Below are positions 22,301-32,628 of a DNA stretch of 64,000 bases, in pieces (position 1 is the stretch's first letter; each line of letters opens with the position of its first letter). Both the position numbers and the translations under genes were made by a program. The stretch is taken from NCBI GenBank assembly GCA_949317995.1, contig OX439044.1, positions 25,926,733 to 25,990,732 on the forward strand. The letters are read 5' to 3'. The notes beneath the pieces are model-generated. The model did not search any database. It saw only the letters and a list, made by a program, of their open reading frames with translations, and was not told the origin of the DNA. Source of the DNA: Acholoe squamosa (lineage: Eukaryota; Annelida; Polychaeta; Phyllodocida; Polynoidae).

Positions 22301-24400
22301 CTCCACAAGGGAAACCTAACAAATACAAATGTACTCTCTTCATGTGGAACATTGGCCCTAACCACGGCTGACCCCATGGGGTTGGGGGTACAGGCCCAAG
22401 TCCAGAGGCATAGGATCCAATCTTTTTATGTGTGTGTGTGTGTGGGTGTGGGTGTGGGGGGGGGTAAACTTTAAGAGACCTGCTTATGGGGGAGGGTGGG
22501 ATGTAGGTCGGTGCATCCCCCCTCGCCCGTTTTTCCCACGCCAGTGTCATTTAGGTACTACTTCTAGGGCCTATGTTAACATCATACTGGATATTTTGCT
22601 TAGATTAGGCAAAACCACACACAGCCCACCCTGACGTTGATAATGTATGAATGCTCCTTTAGGTAGCGTTGCCAGATAGCAGATGTTGTCAAGGCAACGT
22701 GATAAAAGCAGATGGGTGAGAATCTGATTGGATCATAATTCATACTTCTCGTGCAAAACGACCCTTGTAACTGCCGATAGGGCCTACCAGCCTGACAACG
22801 GTAGGCGGAGATGGTATGTAGGGGTGGGGGAAAATGGTATTATGAGGAAAATGAATAAAACCAGTCAATATGCCCAATAATCCATTATGATAACAGCATT
22901 ACACTAACAGCTTCATAACAGGAGGCCCTACAAAAGGCTACGTCAGATTCGCCTAGTTCGATTTCTTCTACCGCCATTTCCGATCAATGGCTTATGTTAC
23001 CAAATGAATAAGGATTAGACCATCAAAGACATTATGGTTTCAGATTCCATCCAGATCATTTGTAATGCAGTCTCTGTCTTGTATTGAGAGGGATGTAGAT
23101 GCTTGGGTGTAGATGTTGGGGTGTCAAGAGTTAAACCTTAAACAGGGAGTGAACGGAAGTTGGATCCGGCAGCACCAAGACTACTCTCTGTAACCGCCAC
23201 TTCTTTTAACATTGCATCTTATGTTGCTTCTCAGCTGTAGTATTCAGAACAAGATATTTCACGTAAAGATGTCCCCGACCCATAGAGCCTAGAACAGACA
23301 GTTGTAAATGAACATTTACACAGTGGCCTAATCCATTGTAAAGATATCCTGTAGTATAGATCATGCCATTTGTATATGTATAGAGCTGATGTTTAAGGGA
23401 AGGCTGATTCAATAAGGGCGTACTTATCCCCCAATTGTTTCATTTAGTATAGAGCATCATATGATTATTCCACGCAATTTGAGCACTGTATTTTGTACAA
23501 CAGCCCTTTCTATTTTGTCTGTTGCAAATATTGGTGTGGTTTTATTATTTTACCACAGATTAATGAATACCCAGAAGCCTAATTACATTAGATAATTTTA
23601 TCGATTGTTTTCACGCTTCCCTAACCTGTCACTCTGAGTCATCGGGGGCGTGGCTTGATATGCAAATGAGGTCATAAGGATCCAGACCACCTGCCTCATG
23701 TTTGGCACAAAGAGGGGCATGACAGGTTTAGTATTCCCTGAGAGCCACAGGGAATAAATTACCCATTTAGACGCCAACAACGCAGCTTTGTTTGGGAATG
23801 ATTCATACTTCCCCAAATTATCATTTCAACAAGAAAGGTCTGACCCTGGTGATATTGCACTTCGATTTAGTTTCTTTTAGAAGTAGAAATAGACCACAGA
23901 ACAAAATTTAAAAAAAAAGTAGTCAAACTTATTGACTCAATATTTCAAGTATGCAAAATACAATATATTTTGCCTATATTCCCGTCAACATACAGTAGAT
24001 ACCTTTCAACTTTGACAGATATCTATACTATAGGCATGTCATTATTCTTTATTCTTTAATTCCAGCGCTCTCCTCAGGTTATTAATGACTTTTTGAGAAG
24101 TTATACAACCCAATAATATTCAATAGTTTTGTAGGCCTTTATTTGTATAGATACTTGTACAAAGTGTCCAGCCCCGGGTATCCATCCCCATGATTTTGAC
24201 TCTTGTTGTCCACATACTATGCCCCTGCGAAGAATTCTGCTAATTTCCCAGAGGAATAATACCACTATGTCTATGTCCCTATAGACATTGAATACACATA
24301 GCCTATCGAGATTTTGCCTGGCCAGCATACACTAGATAGGATCCTGCATAGGCGTCCTCCCATCCCACTCCCAAACTCCAGGGTCTAACCATGGAGGCCT
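22301..24400. other. non-coding stretch with decayed repeat ends
   Basis: A GTGTGTGTG/GGGGG segment (22428-22466) and an eroded ACGTTGATAATGTATGAATGC end (22633-22660) look like an old GGGAGTG-type element. No gene recognised. Confidence 0.35.
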
Positions 24401-24419
24401 GTCACCGGTCAGACCACAT

Positions 24420-24620
24420 GATGACGTAGCCATGGTAATGAGATGCTGGACGATGCGAGGGAGGGGAAGGGGGGGGGGGTAGAGAGGGCCCGGGACCGAG
24501 CATTCGCAATAGGCCGGTCGTAGTGCACGCGGTTAGCAGCCCGGGAGGAAGGAGCACTAGGAACAGGAGGAAAGAGCTTGAGAACTGTGTGTTTTGGGGT
24601 CGTTTGGTCGTCCTACGGGC
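24420..24620 (+). promoter_or_regulatory. GC-rich presumed promoter and 5' exon
   Basis: A GC- and CpG-rich island (GGGCCCGGGACCGAGC, GGCCGGTCGTAGTGCACGCG) in AT-rich surroundings, ending at a strong donor-like GGGCCG|GTGAGT at 24620. It lies 1.6 kb upstream of the only convincing plus-strand first coding exon, so an upstream 5' UTR exon is inferred. Transcript evidence is lacking. Confidence 0.4.
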
Positions 24621-26251
24621 CGGTGAGTTCCGTGTGACGTTAGCCCATCACTGTCCAACAATCTGCCAACCGTTATTCTACACACCAAAGGAGATAAAGC
24701 ACCCACCTACGGACCCACCCACCCATCCTCCAGCCCACCTTGCTCCAGGGCACCACTAGGGGATTAAGCTTGTGTTATATTGCAGTATTCAGGAGGTCTG
24801 AGGAGGACATTGGTCCTGTTGCGGGAACTGTGCATTAATAGTGAAGGCGAGAGCCTGGCCGAGGTTGGTTGTCTAGCCTGCCGCCAACAAGAAGCACGTG
24901 TGGGCTGCCTACTGTCGTCCTAGCAGAGTGATAGGTGAGGCAGACCAGCTGCTGCTGCAGGAATAGACCTACCACAGGCCCTTTGTATTATTCACCTGGA
25001 TCCATTACCCCCCAGGACTGTCACACTCACAAATACCCGGCCGCACATATAGCACACAGGAGGAACTGCTCTGTATGAGAGCTACTTAAAAAAGACCTGT
25101 ACACATATCAGAGTTGATAGGATTGGTCGCGGATCCAGCTCCAGGGTCACGGGCACCAAAGGGTCAATCTTGGATCTTGCTTCACCGCATGCCTCAAGGC
25201 TCTGATATCGCAGTCAAGGCGAGCAAAGGGCTTTGTGTTCCACTGCTGAGTCACTGTCCCAAAGAGCGGGTCACTGGTATAGGTCTATACAGGTATATAT
25301 AATACCTGTATGTGGTTAGAGTTGTGACCTTTCAGTGTGTACAGACACGTTGGAGTAGGTGTGAGCAGTTCATGAGTCAGTTCTAAAGCGTGAGTAGATC
25401 GTGAACGGTTTCCCCCAATGTGATATTTTTAACATCCTACGTTCGATTCAGAGCAATCTGAATACACCCCCTCCCGGTATAATAACAACATACAGTTCAT
25501 ATAGTCCTGCGGTATCGTAGCTATTACGGTTCGCGTTGAATACACTTGACTTGATTTGCTCTCGTCCATAACTGCGTGGCCTTGTATGTTCTTTTGGGAC
25601 GTATGTGATATCTTATCTGTGATAATCATTATTGCAGACACTCAGACGTTTTTGTCTAGATTACATCGCGCCTTTTGCGTTAAGACGCATTGAATTTCCT
25701 TGAGATTTCTGTTCTGCTCAGGTTGGCATCAGAAATAGGTCACTTTGAATCGCAAGGGATCCATGGTATAATATTTGAGCTTACCATTGCCGATTATTGT
25801 TCTAGCTCTACAGAGAGAAAAGAGAGAATCTACAGGTAGTGATTCCTACCAACAAGACTACATGTGAGCACACCAGAAGAGATATTTATCGTTTAAGAAG
25901 CAGACATTGCTACTGAAAGGCTCGAAAGGCTGCCCCATTTAAGCAAATCCAGCAGCCTTGTCATCCACCGGAAGTTCAGATTTCATGTGTATCAACCTCT
26001 CACATTAAAAGGTTGTTCTACCAATAAAGAGGCTTTGTGCTACTGGCAAAAAGTTCTGCATTAGGAAAGTAACCAAACTGATCGTCCAGGTCAGTAGGAT
26101 TGGTATTACTTATACCAGGTCCCAGGTGCACGATTTACTGTTGTTACCCTGGCTTTTTGATTCGTCTGCTCTTAAAGACAGTTATATTTGACTAAACGAG
26201 TATTGCTTTGTGACAATCTCCCTATTGAACTCCTGCGTTTGAGCGAGCATA
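24621..26251 (+). other. presumed 5' UTR / first intron
   Basis: Between the GC-rich island and the start codon of the unrecognised gene. No ORF of note; how much is transcribed cannot be told. Confidence 0.35.
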
Positions 26252-26608
26252 ATGGCTGAAAATCGCGGCAAAGTCCAAAACAGCCCTCCTCCAGAAAGAG
26301 GGTCCATCTTCTGTGGGGTGGGTTCACCCAAGCCCAAATCCCGTCTGCTGAATTCCAACATGTTTGGCTATGTGCCCGATGCTTTCTCAGACAAGACGCT
26401 GAAGTTCGAAGAGGAGACGCCGGTGGAGCGACGGAAGCGCCTGGCAAGGGAGGCAGAAGAGAAGGAGAAGGCAGAAGAGGAGGCAAGGAAGAAGGCAGAG
26501 GAAGAGGAGAAGGCCAAGGCGGAAGCCGAGAAACAGAATGGAACCAATGGAGAACCAGAACCAGAGGTGAAGGAAGAGGTCTTGGCGCCCATGGCAGTCT
26601 CCGAAGCG
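26252..26608 (+). CDS. first coding exon of an unrecognised gene (119 codons)
   Basis: The ATG has A at -3 and G at +4 and is preceded by an in-frame TGA at 26240, so this is the likely start. The exon ends in phase 0 at the donor GCG|GTAAGA. Residues 1-30 are Pro/Ser/Gly-rich with a single Cys; residues 31-55 contain NMFGYVPDAFSDKTLKFEEE. Residues 56-94 are a Lys/Glu/Ala-rich charged segment likely to form a long helix or coiled coil; residues 95-119 are acidic and flexible. No signal peptide or membrane span, so it looks cytosolic. Codon use is strongly biased to GAG/AAG and coding-like. The family is not recognised and later exons were not found in the window. Confidence 0.65.
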
Positions 26609-27098
26609 GTAAGATGTAATTTACTTTTGTGAAGGACTTATTATGACATATATATATGGTGTAAGCCCTATAAATTGGCTTTTGATATAATTCAGGTCAT
26701 TATAAGATTAAGCCACCTACTATTTCTTATACTACGTGTAGTTATGAAATGGCCCCCTAAAAATTCAAAGTGCTTAACTTGCTACACAGAAAAAAAATTC
26801 AAAGTTAAGCCACTCCAAAAAAAATTGTTTTTCATCACCAAGCCATGGAAAAAGTGACGAGGGGGGATTTTTAATTTTTATAATTTTTTTGCCGAAGCAG
26901 CTCATTAGGGCCCGATATCTACGCATCCCGGCTCATTGCGGACGTCGCATGTATGAAATACTGCATTATAATCCGAAAGTTATTGATATTTCAAAAGTGT
27001 TAGGATGTCTATTATTGATACATGTAGTTAGCTGCATTCCCTGGACCATAAGCTTTCATTTGATACCAAACTTGACTACTTTTCTTCATTTTTAAGTT
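26609..27098. other. intron sequence with old element fragments
   Basis: Contains GCTTTCATTTGATACCAAAC (27050), also present inside the element at 56576-56941 (GCTTTAATTTGATACCAAAC), and repeated CCACTCCAAAAAAAA text. Presumably the first intron of the preceding gene. Confidence 0.4.
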
Positions 27099-27647
27099 CC
27101 CCCTGTGGAGTGGGGACCTTCATATGAGGGCATTGAACAGAATAACTTCATTGGGAGTCCATGAAGGAGGAATTCTCCTTCCATTCTACCAGTGGACATA
27201 CCAGATTTGTAAAAGGCGACAAACTTGGGGTTTCTTCTGGCATGGGGTGAGCATGTGGGCAGCTGGTGTCCATATGCGTGGGCCCGGGCCCACATGCTTC
27301 TCATTTGCCATGGGATTCCCCCTCAGTGAACCACATCTGAGTGATCAAAGGCGGTGGTTTGTCTGGCCCTGCCTATGGGACCAGGCAAATAAAAGAACAC
27401 TTGCTATCCTTCGAAAAGAGTAGGGGAATGAAGCCCCGGTAGTAGTTTTCCCCCTCACCCCTCCTCATAGATTCGGTCATTCATCTCATAGATTCGGTCA
27501 TTCATAGATTCGGTCACTGCTGCATGTCGGGCAAGCAGCATATAAATACCTGTCCAAAAAGAAAAGAAAGCACTTAATGTCTGAGAAACCTTGAATGTCT
27601 GAGTTCCTCGATGACCCCCGGATGTAAAACTAAACAAACAAACAAAC
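27099..27647 (+). repeat. SINE-like repeat X, uninterrupted copy
   Basis: Starts CCCCCTGTGGAGTGGGG and ends GTAAAACTAAAC(AAAC)n. Three short tandem AGATTCGGTCATTCAT units lie at 27471-27515. It provides the empty site for the insertion at 914-2073. The last 65 bp are shared with the LINE fragment at 10695-11586. Confidence 0.7.
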
Positions 27648-28885
27648 TAAAATCATTTTTAAGTATATTTTTAGTATTAAAGATTTCAAATGGCGATTTT
27701 TCTGACAAGGGTGGTGATGAGGAACAAGGTTTTTTTGGAGTGGCCTTAGTAAATCTAATTTAACTTGGGTGAAACACCTAACTGGGCAAAACTCCCAACA
27801 CACAGCTAATATCTAATAACATGTTAGCAGTATTGACTAACCTATTCAGGCAAGCTGACTTGACTTAGCTAAGAGAGAAAATCAGTAAACTTGTCTAAGG
27901 GGTAGTAGTTTTGTCTAAGGGATAGCAGTTTTCTACACACCAGGTGGCAGCGTGGTTTACATGAGAATTTTTCTAGTATGTGTATATATCATGTAGAAGC
28001 CCATAGATATAAAAAAAATGGTGATTTCAATGACTATTGACATGATAAGTCTTCTACAATTCAAACTGACATTATTATTAACAAAATACACCTAATAAGT
28101 TTATAAATCATTGAAGGAGCAGGGAAAGAGACTCGAAATACCTGTTTTATGGACATTCAAATATACTTATATATTTACAATGGTGAGTCTATGAGCATGT
28201 AATAAACCCAGTGAGGCATTGAATGTGCTTCTTAAATGATGAGGTACTGCTGTGGGTGTCTAAACTCTTTGTAACATAGAGTTTACAATTACCACTTCAC
28301 TTATTGAAATAAAGTAATAGCTAGTAATAGCCATGAAACCCCCACACATAAGCAACATCCTATGCTAAAAGCTGAACTTTTGGCTTAATAATGCTTGTCC
28401 GTTCTATTCTTTTGTGTGAAAATCCTGTATTTAAGCTTCACTCTGAGTTTAGGAATCATTTATAAATGATATTATGCCTAAGAAAATGGTGTATGAAACC
28501 CCAGCAAAATCAGGTAAGTTAGGAGTTTTTCCTAATAGTAAGCTGTAAACTCCTCAGAAAAGTTTGGTGGTTTGGGCACGTGCAAACTCCCAATTTGGCT
28601 TAGAAAGTTGGGCATTTGAACTAAGGTTTGCCTAAGATAGTTAGGTTCATTTTTGTGTGTGTATGCTGTCTGAGACGCTATGGCTCCTTGAAAGTCATGT
28701 TTCTTCCCACACAACTGTCATTCTATATATGCTTTGGCTATTAATATTGTTAGATCTGCAGCCAGCAGATATTAGACAAAGGAGTTGTGTTTCGGGTTTA
28801 TTATGGGACTTACAAATCGAGGAAATAGGTATATAGTTTTGTTTACTCAGCCCTCAAATGGTCAGCCCATTTTTGCTACATATTA
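27648..28885. other. non-coding stretch
   Basis: AT-rich; GGGTAGTAGTTTTGTCTAAG-type short duplications near 27898-27930. No gene recognised. Confidence 0.3.
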
Positions 28886-29028
28886 CAGAGATGCCACTTT
28901 TCCTGGTTTCTCAGGAATTCCTGGTTTTGATTGCAAGATTCCTGTATCAAATTATGCTAAATTCCTGGCAAAAAGTGTCCAAAGTCCAGTTTTTACTGGT
29001 TTTTGTCTGCCAGCGAGTGGCATCTCTG
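28886..29028. mobile_element. small hAT-like inverted-repeat element
   Basis: Ends CAGAGATGCCACT and AGTGGCATCTCTG (13 bp, perfect) around a core rich in TTCCTGG repeats. Flanks CATATTA and CATATAG are similar but not identical. Confidence 0.55.
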
Positions 29029-29036
29029 CATATAGC

Positions 29037-29217
29037 AGGGGCGGATCCAGAACTGGTGGTCTGGGGGGGCACAGCCAAGAAAATTCGATCGGGGGGGGGG
29101 GGAACAGCCAGGGTTCGACACCACATTTCCTATAGTTAAGAGTTTAAAGAATGTCCAATTTAAGGGGGTCTAGGCGGGGCACGTGCCCTTCAGGCCACCA
29201 CCCCTCCTGGATCTACT
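29037..29217. mobile_element. decayed CAGGGGCGGATCC-type element
   Basis: CAGGGGCGGATCCAGAACTGG-like left end followed by a G run, and CCTCCTGGATCTAC at the right. Same family as 19874-21796, much shorter and with an eroded right end. Confidence 0.45.
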
Positions 29218-29232
29218 CCGATAACCTGAAAA

Positions 29233-29405
29233 CAGGGATGTAAGTCTTCAGGTTTTATCAGGATTTCCTGATTTCTGAAATTTTTGACTGATGTTTATTT
29301 ACCTTATACAAGTGGTAAGGAGGGTTGTTTGGAAGAATAGAAAGCTTTTATATCAATTAAATGTATGGCTTCCTGATTTTTGCCCATTCCTGACTTACAT
29401 CCCTG
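29233..29405. mobile_element. hAT-like miniature element, 6-bp TSD TGAAAA
   Basis: Ends CAGGGATGTAAGTC and GACTTACATCCCTG (14 bp, perfect). TGAAAA occurs at 29227-29232 and 29406-29411. The 173-bp core repeats CTGATTT motifs. Confidence 0.8.
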
Positions 29406-29411
29406 TGAAAA

Positions 29412-30435
29412 GTAAGACCATTTATTGTACTCACCATGCACATGATACATAAATCAGTTAACCTATGTTATTAAAGCTGCACATTGTAAATGCTACCAGA
29501 GTAGGAGAGCAGGCCGATGAATTCACAATAGTTAACAATACAAAACATGACCTCAACATAAAAATAGGGGCTCTATAAAATATATCCTAATAAAGGGGTT
29601 TTTGTGAAGCATTTTTCACTATTTGTGTTAGTAAAAGGTCTCTTTTAATTTGAGTCATGCCGAGGTTGCCATTTACCACCCCAGCCCTGGGTGACAGTGA
29701 ATACAATGAGGTGACTAGGTCTATAGATTAACTAATTAGCCCAGTTTTGGATCCATGAAATAGCAATGGCCACATTGACAGTGAATAGGCACATGCTCAT
29801 GTGCATGTCTCACCAACATTGAGTGTTTTGCCTTGTTTTTTTTTCAGTCCTCTTTCACTTCATTTACAATAACTTAAAATTAAGTGACCACACAGAGATG
29901 GCTTGCATCCATCTTGTAGAGGATTGCGAGAAAAAAAAAACATGTCTGGCGTTTTTGATAGCAATCAAATACGCTAATAGGTGTGTTTTGTGCATTCCAA
30001 TGCTTCATCAAATTATTTCAGACCTTAAAATAAAGCCTAACTTGTAGGGCCTATAAACAAAATGTTAAAAAAGCAGGTCGATGCCTTTCGTCCATAGAGG
30101 CATATAAAATACACATAAAAGTGCTCTTGGGTATGTACACTGTAAGATAAGAATAATTCCTTGTAATATAAGTTGAATCAAATTACCATCAGATTATTTT
30201 ATTTATAGGATTATCGATACACAGACCACAGAAAAAGATTATTATGGTGGTGGACGTTTTAGCATTTATTGGTAGCTATCATTCAGATGAGATCTTTAGT
30301 ATGGTCACTTTAGACAGTAATGCAGGCAGTGATCTATTTATAGCACAACACTGACTAGGCTGCAGTGTGCATAGTGCTGGCTGAGTCAGTGCAAATTTTT
30401 TCTCTACCATGGCTGGGCAACTCACGATTGTCTCT
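29412..30435. other. non-coding stretch
   Basis: No gene or element boundary recognised. Confidence 0.3.
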
Positions 30436-30490
30436 TCCCATAATAATGGTCTAGTGGTTAGGATTCCTGCTTTTCACGCAGGCGGCCCAT
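30436..30490 (+). pseudogene. tRNA-Glu(TTC)-derived fragment
   Basis: TCCCATAATGGTCTAGTGGT matches the acceptor and D arm of eukaryotic tRNA-Glu. CCTGC-TTTTCAC-GCAGG is a complete anticodon arm with anticodon TTC. After GGCGGCCCA the expected T arm (GGTTCGA) and acceptor 3' strand are absent. It is a truncated pseudogene or the head of a tRNA-derived SINE. Confidence 0.75.
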
Positions 30491-31345
30491 CCCTCATCAC
30501 ACCTGTATGAATACGGTTTTGTGGCCATATACATGTATAAAAACCATTAATTACGTCATCCGAGACGCAACTCTATATGAACCACTAATCGAAGAACCTT
30601 TGAAAACAATGCAAAGGGACCTAGGCTCCAAGCCTAGGCTCACTCACATGGACTGATAAGACTGCTATTTAAAGATGGATTGGTGCTCTTGGATTGTATC
30701 CATGGGCAAGGTACTCATCAAGGTATGTCTCATCAGTAGGCCTATGTTTTGCTACTTTTGTCAGACCCAGTGAACCATCAGAAGAAGTATCTTAATTGTG
30801 TGCCCCACACTTACCATATCAATCAGGGAGTGTTCACAATATTCATGATGTTAGCACTTTTACATCTGTTTTTTAAGGCTTATTCCACTTTTAGGCTACC
30901 TGCCCCCGACCCGCCCTGACCTCAAGCAGGGAAGCCTACAATCCTAAGCCAACTTTCTCCTGTAACATAGGCAAACCTGTTTTCATAGGAAAGGAAAGTT
31001 TTCAATTTGGTGTTCTGGCCTCCACTATGTGTAGAAATGCACCACTGTTCACATCATAAACTACATTGACTACTTCATGGCACAGCCTACCTGCCAAACA
31101 CCTACAAGGGTAAAACGACTTTTGCCCACACCAGGAGCAATTAGGGATTGTCTTGTCCTAACTTGACAGCCCTCAGGGTTTCGCACTAGTGATAGAGAAT
31201 AGACGGGTCCATAGGCAAAATCTCATGACATTATCATTATTGGGAGGCTACCCCTGTGCAGAGTACTTGTCCCCCTGTGATCATATAGCCTCTGAAATTT
31301 CAGTCCACGAGGGGTTGGATTGGAGAAACCTCGACGCCACCCAAG
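30491..31345. other. non-coding stretch
   Basis: May include the body of a SINE headed by the tRNA-Glu fragment, but no tail was identified. No gene recognised. Confidence 0.3.
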
Positions 31346-31560
31346 TGAGTGAGTGAGTGAGTGAGTAATAGAGGTTTAACGCCATTTCGACAGCTAAGGT
31401 CATATTCATGGCGAGGACTACATTTCACAATTTCACAGAGGAATGTGTCAGTGCCCGCGCATATGTGCACCACACACATCCTGAGGGGATAGGAAAGAGG
31501 AGAAATAGACCCTTTTAAGTGGGCTAGGGAGGCCCGCGACGCCACCCAAGCACACAGAAG
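31346..31560 (+). repeat. SINE-like repeat with (GAGT)n start, forward copy
   Basis: GAGTGAGTGAGTGAGTAATAG, then GGTTTAACGCCATTTCGACA and the text shared with 22145-22300. GTTTAACGCC next to GAGT repeats resembles, from memory, mollusc-type repeats; the resemblance is not proof of taxon. Confidence 0.65.
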
Positions 31561-32045
31561 GGAAAAGAGTACCTGCCACAAAAAGTGTGGAGAAATATGA
31601 GTTCTTGTGTGTCGGGATTTGATTTGTTCGGACACTTTTATGATAAAGTTTCTGAAAACTGGAACAATAACGAATAATTGGTCTGGTTATTTGGCCACTT
31701 CAGTAATACAGTCAGCCCTCACTTCCTCGACCCTTTAATTCCTCAGATCCCTCATTACCTCAGACAAAAGAATTGCAATATTCTCCATGTTTTCTATAGT
31801 ATCTGGACTTAAATCCTAGAATATTTTGCTTCCTCAGACAATTTTACTTGCATTTTCCAAATTCGATGAAGTAATGGGCTGACTGTACATGTATATCATA
31901 CATACCAGGTTGCATATTCTGTTACATAATGGTCGAGAGATTGCCGTGCAGTTCTGATTTTGATAATCAGCCTTTGAGAAATTGTATTTAGAACAATGGT
32001 CTACATACATTGGAGAGGGTGGGATGTGAGGAAGTGGGTACTGGG
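31561..32045. other. non-coding stretch
   Basis: TTCCTCA/CCTCAGA-rich short motifs at 31716-31770; no gene recognised. Confidence 0.3.
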
Positions 32046-32380
32046 ACCTGTTTCAAAACCTCTATAAGGAGACATATTAGTTAAATTTGTTTAACAAAGT
32101 TGCTGTATCAGTTTTTGGTGCAATATTTGATATTTCAATGTCTGCTATAGTAAATTATGGCCTAGTGCCTAATATCTCTCTATTATAGCCAAATTCAATC
32201 TGTTTCAGAATGGATTTAATTTCACCAAAAATTGTTACATCAACCAAAATATTACCTTTTTGCCACTTTCAAAATGAATTTCTACTTGCACCTCCAAGGT
32301 ACACATGCAATATATTTAGGAATTTATCTTTTAGCTTGGCAGTGATTCCAATTCAACATCAAAAAGCCTATAATTTTTTT
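32046..32380 (+). repeat. interspersed repeat R2, intact copy
   Basis: Aligns with the split copy at 17560-19016 on the other strand at roughly 75 percent by eye. Confidence 0.65.
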
Positions 32381-32504
32381 AGATCTATCACGGACATATT
32401 AGCATACATGCAGTTAGCCTATAGAATGTTAATGGTTTAAAGAAACATTGTTGAGAACTTATGAGCTCAAATATAGTCACATTTGAAGTAAAAAAGGCCT
32501 AAAA

Positions 32505-32628
32505 GGGCCAGTTTCCTAATATATCAATCTGTTTCAAAAGTTATTATCTTGATATAGGAGAGATATAGGTGTCACCCTTTTTCTGTTATATTTAGTTCTG
32601 AAACAGATTGATATATAAGGAAATTGGC
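32505..32628. repeat. inverted repeat, about 28-bp arms
   Basis: TTTCCTAATATATCAATCTG (32511) is mirrored by CAGATTGATATATAAGGAAA (32603), and GCCA/TTGGC extends the arms. The loop is about 60 nt. Confidence 0.7.

Noticed and set aside
28785..29139. Overlapping ORFs of 116 and 93 codons
   Set aside because: They run through hAT-like miniature elements and a poly-G tract.
31300..31635. Minus-strand ORF whose peptide resembles one at 22059-22247
   Set aside because: Both lie in copies of the same SINE-like repeat; the similarity is at DNA level and the frames differ at their ends.
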